64,000 bases of DNA from Catenaria anguillulae PL171 (taxonomy: Eukaryota; Blastocladiomycota; Blastocladiomycetes; Blastocladiales; Catenariaceae), in contig MCFL01000030.1 in NCBI GenBank assembly GCA_002102555.1, forward strand, positions 186,001 to 250,000, in the 5' to 3' direction. This document shows positions 26,497 to 37,686 of this stretch, piece after piece. The notes below the pieces were generated by a model. That model searched no databases. It was given only the letters and a program-made list of their open reading frames with translations, and had not been told where the DNA came from. Positions within the stretch are counted from its first letter, which is position 1; each line of letters starts with the position of its first letter. Position numbers and translations under genes: made by a program.

Positions 26497-27969
26497 TTAC
26501 ACCTTGGATGCTGAATCCGGATCCATCCGCGATGAATGCTGATGCGACTTGAGGCCTGGTGTGGTGAGCGTCTTCTGGCCAGCAGAATTGACACTGCTCA
26601 CGACCAAGGTGCGTCCATCCACAGGTGACACAACACTTGTGTGCACGGTCATTTGCGGAGGCGGGCGGCGTTGGTTGCCCACCGAGCTAGTCGATTGCAT
26701 TCCACGCGCGAGTCCAGTGACGGCTCGCATGGTGCGTGATGCGGATAGCATTTTGGCAAGTGCGAGCCCACCGTTTGCTTGCGTCGGAGAAGAGTCGGAG
26801 GTGACCGTTGGGCTTGATGCAGGTTGCAAGGCCGCTGATGGTAACCTCGATGAGGAGGACAGGAAAGATGAGGGAGGGTGAATGATGGATATGCGTTGAA
26901 CCAATTGGGCTTGTGGCTGTGGCGGGACAGGGGTACGCGCTGAATGCGTCGCACCAAATCTTGGCAAAAGTCGCGCGGCAACGTCAACAATGGATCTCGG
27001 CGGCGACGGTGGGCGGATCGCATTCTCAACATGCAATGCGGCAGGAGTATGTGCTGACGAGACGGCCTGAATGGCGTCCGACAGTGGAAGAGTAATTGGA
27101 ATTGGAACCGCCGGGCAACTGGAGCGTCGTTCATGATTTGCTATAGCTGATGACGATGACTTCACCGGAGAGTTGTTGGTGGTTGAATGCCGCTTCATAA
27201 GCGAGTCATTGTAAGGCTTGGCTGGCGAAGGTGGGCAAGTCGAGTATGGAGATGGCAAAGGCGATTCGGGTAACCCAGGCAATCCAGCACGAGTGGGGCT
27301 GACGGGATTCTTGGACCCGCTCGGTCGACCGGAAGACCGTAACGTTCGTGATAACGGTCCCGTCGACTCAGCACTGCTTGACGACAACAGGTTGGTATCG
27401 GATGCGGACACTGGAGTCGGCAGAGGCCCGCCGTGTCCAGACTTGGATGGTGACGTGGTGACGCCTTCAATGTACAGTGGAGCAGGTTTGCGCCCGCGTG
27501 GGAAAACTGACGCAGGTTTAGGAGAAGAGATCGCGAGGACTTCATCCAGCTCGCTTCCTGCGATACTTGTCAACGAGGCTGTGCGGTCCCGATTGTGGAA
27601 TGGGTTGGAAAATGCGGTACTTGGAACGCTAGCAATGGACGAATACACGCTGTCTGGTTCTGCTTGCAGACCCCTGTCGATAACCCCTGATGCTGCCACG
27701 TTGCTGTCATGACATGGGCCGGGCATGACGAGGGCAACGGATGATGAGACTGGGAACTTTTTACTCTCGACAGGGTATAAGGTATGTCGCTTCTTTTGCC
27801 TAGTCTGACGATTGGTACACGTTGAAACCAAGTGCATCAATGTCCCAGCAATTCGCGGACTCGCGAGCGCCACCAAGGCAAAGACTGTCGTGGAGAGGGC
27901 CGAGAGGACGAGGGCGAGAGGGCGCAGAATGGCCCAGCGGATAAAGGATTTCTTATACAGTGGATCCAT
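26497..27969 (-). CDS. Single-pass membrane protein with Ser/Pro-rich tail
   Basis: An uninterrupted 490-codon frame. Residues about 13-38 (ILRPLALVLSALSTTVFALVALA) form one transmembrane or signal-anchor segment after a short basic N-terminus (YKKSFIRW). The remainder is low-complexity, rich in Ser, Pro and Thr, with many SP and SS motifs that could be phosphorylated. No catalytic or known domain is visible. The architecture resembles the product at 57567-59051. It converges on the multi-pass membrane protein gene, leaving 164 bp between stops. Unknown function. The lack of frame breaks over 1.5 kb supports it being real. Confidence 0.5.
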   Translation of the reverse strand: MDPLYKKSFIRWAILRPLALVLSALSTTVFALVALASPRIAGTLMHLVSTCTNRQTRQKKRHTLYPVESKKFPVSSSVALVMPGPCHDSNVAASGVIDRGLQAEPDSVYSSIASVPSTAFSNPFHNRDRTASLTSIAGSELDEVLAISSPKPASVFPRGRKPAPLYIEGVTTSPSKSGHGGPLPTPVSASDTNLLSSSSAESTGPLSRTLRSSGRPSGSKNPVSPTRAGLPGLPESPLPSPYSTCPPSPAKPYNDSLMKRHSTTNNSPVKSSSSAIANHERRSSCPAVPIPITLPLSDAIQAVSSAHTPAALHVENAIRPPSPPRSIVDVAARLLPRFGATHSARTPVPPQPQAQLVQRISIIHPPSSFLSSSSRLPSAALQPASSPTVTSDSSPTQANGGLALAKMLSASRTMRAVTGLARGMQSTSSVGNQRRPPPQMTVHTSVVSPVDGRTLVVSSVNSAGQKTLTTPGLKSHQHSSRMDPDSASKV

Positions 27970-28140
27970 GCGTTGATTTGCTCAAGGTCAATTTTACGGC
28001 GACGATGCCGACTGCGTCATGTGTCATGTGCGGACACGAACGCACAGACACATACTTGTGCACATGTGCTCCGCGAACACTCCATATGGCGATTCCAAAA
28101 CCATACATTACAAAAGGACAACTGAAAGACATGAATACAG

Positions 28141-31100
28141 CTATGATGGATTTCTTGCCGTCAGCGGCCGAGCTGAGCTCGCCCGCCTTTGATTCTTGTT
28201 TGCGGCATCAACCGACCGTATGGACCCAACAGACTCGACCGAGGCGGTTTTACTCAATGGCGGGAGAGCCCCTGCTCGAGCGAAGCCGCTGTCCAACGCA
28301 TTTCTCGAACCTAATGGCGTTGTCTGTGGGTATGGCGGGATATGGCTGTCAGTATCAACGTTGGCCTCAAGCACCACAGGCGGAACTTGGAAGTACAGAG
28401 CAACGAACCTTTTTGGGATTGGGATTCAGGACACCTACCACGGGGCGATTGCCAAACAAGCGGTGCAAGCTATCCTCTCGGCTCTGAACTTCAAGCCTCA
28501 GCCGATTGATCTCATCCGTCATGGCCATGATTGCCCTGTCCCTCCGCTCAATCTCCATCTCGCTTCGCTGCATCTTTTCCACGTCCTCGGGCCGACTTTC
28601 ACGATGCATGTACTTGACTTCGGCCGCCTCGAGCGCGCGCGTCAAGCGGTCAATTTCAACTTGAGGTATGTTTGGGCAGATTCAAACTCGGCAAGCATGG
28701 TCTTGGTCTTATCGAGGTGCTGCTGGCGCAGCGAGTCAAGTTGTGAAGTGTGAGTGATTTGAAGCGAAGCGGTTTCGTCCTTGAATGCCTGGTCCAGCGC
28801 CGACCTGTTGTTGAGGTGGCTTTTCGTTAGCACTACAATCGACAAGGTTGATTCCAAAGTGCGACCAACGTACAGCTGGGCCTCGAGCGACACCTTGATA
28901 TGATCCCTCTGCACCCGAATCTGTTCCAGCTCCTTGCGCAACTCGGCCTCCTTTTGCGCGTGGACCTGGCTCGTCTCACTGAGAGCAATTTCCAACCGCC
29001 GCAGTTGTGCCTCGTGGTCCTTTCGCACCTCGTGCGAGACTCGCTGATGCTGCGACCGCAACTCGGAAAGGCGCGTCTCGTACGCTTCCGTGAGCTCCGA
29101 CTCGACTTGAGCGATTTTGGCTGTCAGCTCTTTGATTGCGGATTCATGGTCACGAGTGAGTTTGTCGAGTGCTGTCTGCAAGGTCGAGTTGTCGGAGTTG
29201 AGACGATCCAGACGCGCGCGACTCGCTGTGAGCTGGCCGCGGGTCTCATCAAGCTCCATTTGAAGAGATGCCATTCGTTCAGCTTGACTGGTCATTTTGT
29301 TTTGAAGCTGCTCGTTGTCCTCCAACATGCGGGATAGTTGCTCTCGCAAATGCCAATCTCGGCCGTCTGCGACTCGGTTGCCTTGAGTGCCTCCATTTGC
29401 TGACTGAGCTGTTGATTCAAGGACTCTACCCTTGCCTGCAGCTCAACAATTTCATTTGCTTTACTCGATAGCTCAAGCTGCAATGATGAAACTTTGGCCG
29501 CGCTGTCGCCTATGCCAAGAACCAGAAAATGAGCCAAAACGGGGATCACAAAGTGCAGAGAAAGTAACGAACTTTGATTCTGCTCCAGCGCCTGAATCTG
29601 TTGCTCGACTTCCTCGACACGTTTCCTGGCACTCTCGACCTCTTGCTCCAACCTAGCTCGTTCTTGTTCCTTGCTCTTGACGGCATCCTGCATTTCCATC
29701 ACCTTTCTTCCAGCCTCACTCGCGGCCGTTCTCTCCACCTCAGCTATTGCCCTCGCGTCCTCGACCAATGTACGCAAATCGACCACCATTGCCTCATACT
29801 TTGCCGTACATTTTGCCAACTGCTTTTGCGCCTGGTCCATCAGGCCCGCGCGCTCAGTCTCCCAAGCCTTTTGCGCAGCAGCATGTTGTGCACGGAGCGA
29901 TTCAAGCGCTCGATCGGTTGATTCAGCGAGTGCGTTGCGATCCAATGCAGTTGCCGATAGTGTCGACTCGAGATGCTCGATGCGCGATTTCAGTGTGTTT
30001 GCGGCATACCGTTCCGCGTCAAGCGATTGTTGAAGGTCAGCAATGGTCGACTCAAGTCTTGCAATGTCAGCCTCAACCTTCTGCTTGCTCAACCCTACGA
30101 GCCAACCACAAACGTAAGCCCAGTCAGCCATGACGTACCAACGGCTTGGCTTGTGTGCTGAACATACCCATGGCTTCCCTCTCCCTGACCCCTTCCTTTT
30201 CCATCACTGCCATCTTGCCCGCCAAATCCTTGACCTCTGCCTCCCTCTCCTCACCTCCTCCTCCAACCTCTTGCGCTCGCCCGCAAACGCATGCGTCACA
30301 TCATCCGCATGTTTCTTGAGCCGCTCCACCTGCTCCTGTAACTCGGCCACCTGAGCCAGCGCATCGTTTGCGCGCCGGCGATCGGCCGACAGCGCCACAA
30401 ATGTTTCGTCGAGTTTGTGTTGCATGGCCTCTTGCGACCGGCCAAGGTCGGTTTGCGCTGTGGCGAGTTGCGACGTGAGCGAGTCGATCTGGCTGTGGCT
30501 GTGGCGAGTGTGGATTCGAGCGAGCGGATGTGTTGCTGGTAATTTGTGGACTGGGTAGCGTGCGTGGCAAGCACGGATTCGTGGGTAACGCGCAAGGCGT
30601 CGAGTTGCGATTGGCCGCGGTGAGTGAGGCTTGCAGGTTGGTCATGTCGGTGTTTCGGGCGCGATTTGGCATTGCAGGTGGTGGATTTGGCGGTTGGACG
30701 CATCCAGTTGCGCCGAGAGTGTGTCGGCTTTGGCGGTCGCCGCAGCGAGAATGTTTGCATGGGCGCTCGAGGTTTCGGATAGGAGCTATTGAATATTAGT
30801 GAGAGTGAGAAGCCGATCCAGAAACATGCAAGAGAATTGGACAAGGCGGTACGCACGTCATGCTGAGCCTTGAGCAACTGAGCCCGTTCTTGGTCCCAGG
30901 CTGCCTTGTGCTCGGCTTCAGTTCCTTGGTTAGTTAAGCGAGGTAAAGAAACAAGCGAATACAGAAAGATGCTTGTACCATGAATCTGAACCAACTCTTG
31001 CCTCTCGTCAGCCCACTGTTTGGCCGCACTCTCCAACTCGTGCTCGATTCGATGCCGATGCCGCCTTTCTACTTCCACCTCCTCCTTGGCTTTCCCGACC

Positions 31101-31781
31101 TCGACTTGCCTCTCCTCCAGCCGATCCCGCACCGCATTCAACGCTGCCTGCACCTCCATAAACCTCCTTCATGCGCGCGACTCTCATTCACTCTATCCTT
31201 GACAATAGCCGCCCTCTCCACGTCCCAATCCGCCCTCATCTTTTCCTTTTCCATCCGTCCCTGTTCTGTGACTGCCGCAACACGTGCTTCGCACTCGACC
31301 TGCATCGCATGCACTTTTCTCTGGCCTCCTCATGCGCTTGCTGCACCTGAGCTGGATGGCATCGACTTGCGACGCGTGCTCGCCCTCCAACTGCGCAATC
31401 CACGCCTCGTATGCTTGCACCACGGCACACATGTTGGCATGATGGTGGTCACTGCGCGTGTGGACATCGCAATCACCCGTGTCAGGTGCGAGATCTTTTT
31501 GCACAGCTTGAACCCGAGCTCGGGCGTGAGCAGCGATGGGTCCATTGATTTGTTGATTCCATCGGTTGATGACGAGGAAAGGGTGCTGGTGATGGTTGCT
31601 GGAGGCTGAGCGGGCGGCTGTGGTCGGAGTGAGTTGTGCCGGGGGGCCGTGCGTGCGTTGGCGAGCGTGCCGACTGACGCTCAGGCGACGTGGATGCGAG
31701 CGATTCCCAAGATCGGTATGCAGCATCGTGCAAAGATAGGGAAGAGGCCGATGTTGGTGTTGACGAGCGTGGACTATTCAA
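28141..31781 (-). CDS. FAM184-like coiled-coil protein
   Basis: A long, almost continuously coiled-coil protein, about 1,000 residues before exact splicing. The N-terminal region after a Ser/Pro leader reads ELGFKLCKKISHLTRVIA followed by a second helix (NMCAVVQAYEAWIAQLEGEH), which matches the FAM184 N-terminal signature (KKIAQLTKVIY..). Near the C-terminus, MTDEINRLRLEVQSREDSLHRLF and RPVVGVLNPNPKK match the FAM184 end (EINRLRLEL..NVGVLNPL). Between them lie heptads rich in Glu, Gln, Leu and Arg. Several introns are visible, for example 30095-30167 (GTATGT..GTAG), and at least two frame changes occur (near 31560 and 31470). FAM184 proteins are poorly studied and are found mainly in organisms with cilia or flagella, so a zoospore-flagellum role is an inference. 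Confidence 0.6.
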
Positions 31782-32872
31782 GGCAGCAATGGCCGAATGG
31801 GTCGCGTTGGCGCGCTGAAGGCAGACAAGGGCCGCTGGAGCGCGCGCCCGGCTGGGGGTTTGGATGAAGAAGCAGGGGGATTGGCGGCTGGATTTGTTCG
31901 CAGCATGTTGGTGACATGTATTTCATTGCATGAGGTTACTTGGAACTGCTGGCATTGTTATCATGCTCCTCTGGTCGTGCGGCAATTGGCTGTCGATTTT
32001 GTAAGTGCGGACAGTGGCTATTGGACGTGACAGCTTGCCAAGCCAATCGAAAATTGTTCTAGAAGGTCTGGATGCCGATCCTGTCCGACAATGAACAGGA
32101 TTTGGACATGGAAATGATGTGGAAGCAACGCAGCCCGACCATTTCCACATTAACGAATGACGGTCCCTGAGCACAGGAAATACTCGAGGTCTTGACACAC
32201 TTCAAGAGACTATGCAATCTTCCCGCATCAGCCGTCCGTCCACGATATCCTGACGTTGCATCCACCCCCGCCTGCCTCTGCCAGCACGCCGTTCCCACCG
32301 CCCGCTATTCCTGGGTCCACTCACCTGCATTGACGGTGAGAGCCATCATCCACACATCTTATCGATATCGATATCCCGGCCCCTGCCCGCTCCAGCTGCT
32401 TCCAGCCTGCCAAGCCGCACGCTTACCCAATCGCCTGGACGCCACCACTCGAGCTCACTTGCACGCCGATCGTGACACTGCACTTGGCCCCGACCAAAAA
32501 AAAAACGGAATTCCTGCCGTGTCCCTGGCTCGTGCCCGCAACTAGCAATTCACCGAGCACAACCAGCGGCCTCTGCCCCGACACGTGCCCCCGTGCCAAC
32601 CCCGTGCTCTCTCGTGATCTTGGCCAGGAGCTACCCTGCCTCAATCTCGCCATTTCGCGATCTCACACACGTCCGTCCACGCGTCCGTCCGCTGCTGCCC
32701 CCTTTCGGCCGCATTCCAGCACAAGCACAGGCACAAATCAAAGTGGCATTGACGGCTGCTTTGTCTCCGCCCGCCGCTGATCCAGTCATCGCATATCGTG
32801 TCCATCTCATCGGTTCCCCTTCCTCTTCCTGTCCCGATATCACTCCATCCCTTCCCGACCCGCATTCCCCTT

Positions 32873-32889
32873 CCCCCCCCCCCCCCCCC
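32873..32889 (+). repeat. Poly-C tract in the RNR promoter
   Basis: Seventeen consecutive cytosines lie about 170 bp upstream of the RNR start codon, inside a pyrimidine-rich stretch. Such a tract could form an i-motif or G-quadruplex on the opposite strand. Its exact length may be unreliable given the short-run problems seen elsewhere in the window. Confidence 0.7.
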
Positions 32890-32984
32890 AATCTCTTCAT
32901 CATTACAGATCGTCTCCGCCGATTTCCCAGTGACTCACACGAATCCCACTCTCTACATCGACTTGCTCGCACTGGGCTCAAAAC

Positions 32985-32990
32985 TATAAA
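32985..32990 (+). promoter_or_regulatory. TATA-like box of the RNR gene
   Basis: CTATAAAAG lies about 70 bp before the RNR start codon in an otherwise C/T-rich promoter. The position suits a TATA box with a short 5' UTR. Confidence 0.5.
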
Positions 32991-33058
32991 AGCCTGACCG
33001 GCCCCTCGCTTACAAACTATCCTCGTCGCTTCCATTCCTGATCCCACCGACTTCAACC

Positions 33059-35586
33059 ATGCTCTCGCGCTCTACTGTAATTCTCCGTGCAGCCTCAGCT
33101 TCCTCTTGCACATCTGCATCCATCCTCCCACTTGCACACCGCCCCCTCGTCCACCTCCTCTCAAAACCCACCATCATGGGCCACGCCAACCTGACCACGG
33201 AATCTATCCCTGTCCCCGACTCTTCCTCAACCTCCTCTTCCGACGCCCAATCCTCTTCCGGCGCCGCCGCGCGCACCCGCAAATCATCACCGACACCAAC
33301 AACTTCGACGTCTGCTTATGATCCAATCGCTGCCTATGCTGCCTCAGTGCCCAACTCGGAACCGGCCTTGGTCCAGGGATTCAATATCTTTTCACGCACC
33401 GGATCGGAATTCAAACTGTCGCCCAACTTTGTCGCAAAGTACAAGGACATTGCCCCGCCATTTGGATTCAATGGGCTCGGTGAGCTTGTGTATTACCGGA
33501 CGTATTCTCGGGTCAAGGAAGATGGCGAGAATGAGTCTTGGTACGTACATGCGCTTCTCTCACTCGTTGACACATATCCTGACGCCACGTTCCATTTTAC
33601 ATGTGCAGGCACGAAACCGTCGCACGTGTCGTCAATGGCACCTTCAACTTGCAAAAGCGGTGGATCGAAGCCCATCACCTCGGATGGGATGCACGCAAGG
33701 CACAGACGACAGCGCAAAAGATGTACGACCGCATCTTTCACATGAAGTTTTTGCCGCCCGGCCGCGGCCTGTGGGCAATGGGGTCGGCGCTCACGGAAAA
33801 GCGCGGGCTGTTTGCGGCGCTCAACAATTGCGCATTTGTGTCGACGGCAAGCATGTGGGAGGCCGGGGTGCCTGGCGAAAAGGTGCGGGTGAGCGAACCG
33901 TTCCGGTTTTTGATGGATGCCAGTATGCTTGGGTGCGTCCTTGTTTTCTCTTTGCCATGCCATGCTTGGATCTGTGAGACTAACTTTTTTTCGTCTGTAC
34001 GTGTGACAGGGTCGGCGTTGGATTCGACACAAAGGGCGCAAACCACAAGAAATCGCTTGTCCACGGACCCAACCCCGCCAAACCCACCACCACCATGATT
34101 ATCCCTGACTCGCGTGAAGGCTGGGTCGAGTCGCTCGGCAATCTCATCGACACGTACTTTGACCCGAAACTTGGGCGCATCGAATTCGACTACTCGCTGA
34201 TCCGCCCCGCGGGCGAGCCCATCAAGGGCTTTGGCGGCGTCTCTTCTGGGCCCGACTCGCTGCGCGAACTGCACTCGATGGTCCGGTCGACGCTCGACGC
34301 CAACGTTGGCCAGCTCTTGCGCACCACCACGGTCGTGGATATCATGAACTTGATTGGCAAGTGTGTGGTTGCTGGCAACGTCCGGCGCACGGCCGAGATT
34401 GCATTTGGGGATCCCTTTGACAAGGAGTATTTGGACTTGAAAAACTACGACAAGAACCCGCACCGGATGCCGTACGCATGGACGTCAAACAACTCGGTTG
34501 TGTGTCAAGTGGGCATGGACTATGCCGACGTGTGCGAGCGCGTGCGGCTCAATGGCGAGCCCGGGTTCTTTTGGCTCGACAATGCGCGCAAGTTTGGCCG
34601 CATGAACGGTGTGGTCGACAACAAGGACCACAAGGCCGAGGGCGGCAATCCGTGTTTGGAGCAGACGCTCGAGTCGTACGAGCTGTGTTGCCTTGTCGAG
34701 ACATTCCCGCACAACCACAAGGATTTTGACGAGTTCAAAGAGACGCTCAAGTTGGCCTACTTGTATGCCAAAACAGTCACGCTTGCGCGTACACATTGGC
34801 CAAAGACAAATCGGGTCATGTTGCGCAACCGCCGCATCGGGTGCTCCATGTCGGGCATTGCCCAGTTTATCAGCGATCGCGGCATTGACGAGTTACGGCA
34901 ATGGTCCGAGGAAGGATACAAGGTGATTCAGCAGGCCGATGAGGAGGTGTCGGATTGGTTTGCGATTCCGCGGTCCATCAAGACAACCACCGTCAAGCCC
35001 TCGGGGACCGTCTCAATTTTGGCGGGCGCAACCCCGGCATGCACTACCCAGAGTCCCGCTTCTGCATTCGGCGCGTCCGACTCTCGATCCACTCGCCGCT
35101 CGTTGACAAGCTGCGCAAGGCCGGGTACACAGTCGAGCCAGCCGTTGGTTCCGAAGACTCGACCGTGGTGGTCGAGTTCCCAATCGACTTTGGCGAGGGC
35201 GTTCGGTCATTGCCCGAGGTGAGCATGTGGGAGCAACTGTCGCTTGCCGCGTTTTTGCAACGCCACTGGTCAGACAACCAAGTCTCAAGCACCATCACAT
35301 TCGACCCTCAAACCGAGGGACCGCACTTGGCCAATGCGCTCGCGTACTTCCAGTATCAGCTCAAGGGCATTTCCTTCTTGCCGCGCCTCGACTATGGCGC
35401 GTATCCGCAAATGCCGTACGAGGCTATTGACGAGAAGCAGTATGTGGCCATGTGCGAAAAGCTTGGGATTGACCCAAAGGGCCGCAAGCATGAGGCCGGC
35501 AAAGTGGTCATGCCGGCCGGCGAGCGCATGCAAGGGAAGATCCGAGCATGGAGAGGTTTTGCGACAATGAGAGTTGTGCCATTTGA
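33059..35586 (+). CDS. Adenosylcobalamin-dependent (class II) ribonucleotide reductase
   Basis: Reduces ribonucleoside triphosphates to deoxyribonucleotides using adenosylcobalamin to form the active-site thiyl radical, with no need for a separate small subunit. The monomeric RTPR signature is present: LPPGRGLWAMG, ALNNCAFVST (first redox Cys), MLGVGVGFDTKGA (split by intron 2), GKCVVAGNVRRTAE, NPCLEQTLESYELCCL (thiyl Cys, CxE glutamate and second redox Cys) and KPSGTVSILAGATPG. The C-terminus ends FCDNESCAI, the swinging-arm CX4C pair. Introns are 33541-33608 and 33933-34009. Two frame changes (35032-35035 and near 35539) are needed to reach this end. The first 40 residues (MLSRSTVILRAASAS..) are basic, Ser/Ala-rich and free of acidic residues, like a mitochondrial presequence. 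A second Met lies at residue 40. About 770 residues. Confidence 0.92.
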
Positions 35587-36127
35587 TGCTGGCTGTTTTT
35601 GTATCCATGTATATTCCGTGCTGATATCGTTTGTTAGCTGTATCTGTAGATGTATCAACCATTTTGTCTTTGGCTTGTCCACGATTGCATTCATCCCTGA
35701 CACTTTGTGAACCCGCCACAGGCCCATAATCCGACCTTGGCTGTGCGGTAGTACCGGCACGGGCTGCTAGATTCAAGGAAGAGAGGTCCACCGCGGTTGA
35801 GCTCACTTTTGCCAGCGTGCCCTCCGTCCGAGTCGCAGACCCCAACATGGACCCCATCCGATGCGTCATGCACAAGTCACCCATGGCCAGCCCATGACTC
35901 GAATTGCACCCGCTCTTCACGACCATTAACTTGCCGACCAAAACCCAGCGACGGTCTGTGGTAACGGTTCGATTGCCCGTGACTCGCGCGGTCATTGATC
36001 ATCAATTTCCGCTCTGAAGCAATTTAAGGTGGGACACGAAAAGATGACCCGTATCCAGAATCGAAGGGATCCTGGGCAACAAGACGCTGCCACCCCTTGA
36101 TCACCACTCCCGGCAACTCTGTCCGCC
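35587..36127. other. Intergenic region downstream of RNR
   Basis: About 540 bp with no supported gene. A minus-strand open frame covering 35700-35995 has no start context, domain or splice support and overlaps the RNR 3' end. Confidence 0.4.
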
Positions 36128-36532
36128 ATGTGTGCGACGACCACATCATCCGCCCGGTTACGCAATCTGACCCGACCCTCTCGTCTCCACGCCTCGCTCA
36201 ACCCTGCCAGCGGCCCCACCTTCACCGCCACCCGGAGTCCCCAACACGCCCATCGTCCGCCCGGTCTGCAACATGGCCGTGCAAGGTGGGCAAGATTTAC
36301 AAGGGTTCATTCACCAAATGCCCAAGGACTTTGAGTTTGAGAGAGTACATTGAAGCCCCTGACTCGCGTTGATTGCATTTGCTCAATATTGTGCTTACAG
36401 TTTCACTCTGGAGACAAATGGGCGAGGAATACTGAGGGTGCAAGATTCGACCTGCAGCCAGTTGTTTGCAGCCAGCCAATCGGCGGTCAGTGTTCGCAAA
36501 TGAGTTTGGAAATGCAAAAAGGAAGCAAATGA
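36128..36532 (+). CDS. Possible small mitochondrial protein
   Basis: Tentative gene. The frame from 36128 starts MCATTTSSARLRNLTRPSRL and stays Arg/Ser/Thr-rich without acidic residues, like a mitochondrial presequence. A one-base frame change near 36238 would continue it as NMAVQGGQDLQGFIHQMPKD and FEFER. A good intron at 36345-36400 (GTACAT..TTACAG) would then add FHSGDKWARNTEGARF. I do not recognise the product. The splice signals and composition are the only support. Confidence 0.3.
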
Positions 36533-37182
36533 CCTATTCGCGCCCTTCTCTAGGGAAGTATACACGGGGGAGGACTCCCCTCAGCACTCCCCTCCGCCCT
36601 CGCTCCTGTTCTCTTCTTTCCGGTTATGACAGGTCACTTACGGTCGACCTGCCATCCCAACAGGGTCGAACGAGCCAAGCTTTTGAGAAAGAGACGAGTA
36701 CGACGAATGTGCAGTTCACAGCCATGGTGCAGTGGCGGTGGCGGTCAGGCGATCGGACAAGGCCGCTGAGTGTGAAAATTTCATTATGTTGAATAGTATA
36801 CATTGATATCAAAGCACATTCATTCCGTTTACATATCAATCCCTCAAACAACAACAGTCGCCGCGTCGTACCTATGACTGCGGTATCCTCTTACCCATAG
36901 AACCCCTGCTGAGAGTAACGTCTGTGTGTGTCTGTACACGTTTTCATGAGCGCCAAGCATGCAGTTAACGGCACCGCAATGCCAAGCTTCAAGCTTGTTC
37001 TTTTAAAGGTATGGCGAGGGACGCTGAGGAGAACATGCTTTTGGTGGCGGTAATTACCTGTAGATCTCAGAATCGAGTGCGCAGGCGCTCGGTCGATATG
37101 GCATGCACAGTGGAGGGTACAGCATGGGCATGCACATGGGAAGGTGGGAAATGGTGGATGCATGGCAAGGGAAAGATGCGAA
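36533..37182. other. Intergenic region upstream of the phosphate permease
   Basis: About 650 bp without a convincing open frame on either strand. It includes one CACGTT at 36937-36942, the outermost member of the site cluster upstream of the permease. Confidence 0.45.
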
Positions 37183-37266
37183 CACGTTTTCGCGTCATGG
37201 GCTCGGCACGTGCTCGGCGTGTGATATGGCCTGAAAATAAACTTGCTTTTGGACGCAAAACACGTT
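36937..37266 (+). promoter_or_regulatory. Cluster of Pho4-type sites (CACGTG/CACGTT)
   Basis: Four matches to the core bound by Pho4-like bHLH factors lie within 330 bp: CACGTT at 36937, 37183 and 37261, and CACGTG at 37207. They are about 420-750 bp before the start codon of a PHO84-type permease, whose yeast relative is controlled by Pho4 through these cores. Binding here is an inference from site cores and target identity. Confidence 0.4.
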
Positions 37267-37495
37267 TTTCTGACCGGTATGGCATGAACGGTGGCATGAA
37301 ACGCAAATGCATGGGTCGCGGTGGCTGAAGGTGCAACCATGATGCACCATGATCGTCTTACAACACTTCGGAACGGGCCTGCAACTGCACAGGAGTTATT
37401 TCCGGCCCTTGTGCAACCACACACAACATGTCTCGCAGCGAACGACCCAAACGATCTACTGGCAAACGGTGAAGACCAACGAGCGATCGGGCCTC

Positions 37496-37502
37496 GTATA
37501 AA
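37496..37502 (+). promoter_or_regulatory. TATA-like box of the phosphate permease
   Basis: GTATAAAT lies about 190 bp before the permease start codon, downstream of the CACGTG/CACGTT cluster and before a C/T-rich leader. Confidence 0.4.
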
Positions 37503-37686
37503 TCCCCTCGCCGACCCCCCTCGCCAAACTTGGTCTTGAACTTTTCTTTGCTCAAGCACCTTCCTCTGCTGCCTGTTGTCCACCACACCCACCATATAGC
37601 TCTTGCCTTTCGTTGCCGAATTGCGCTGCTCGTCTCTCTCGCCCGCTGTTCCCCCCTCTCTCCTTCGACCGCAGCCAACAACCGCC

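Larger units (their letters stand above)
31782..33058. other. Intergenic region upstream of class II RNR
   Basis: These 1.28 kb between two divergent genes show no convincing coding sequence. The right half is strongly C/T-rich on the plus strand, typical of fungal promoters. It contains CACGTG at 32582-32587, a 17-base C run at 32873-32889 and a TATA-like element at 32985-32990. Confidence 0.5.

Noticed and set aside
32300-33058. Cobalamin riboswitch upstream of the B12-dependent RNR
   Set aside because: No B12-box-like sequence was recognised by eye, and such riboswitches are not known in fungi.
35960-35985. tRNA T-arm-like GGTTCGATT near 35966
   Set aside because: No matching acceptor stem, anticodon arm or D-arm could be placed around it.
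35285-35995. Minus-strand 236-codon frame downstream of the RNR
   Set aside because: Half of it lies antisense to the RNR 3' end, and the rest shows no domain or splice support.
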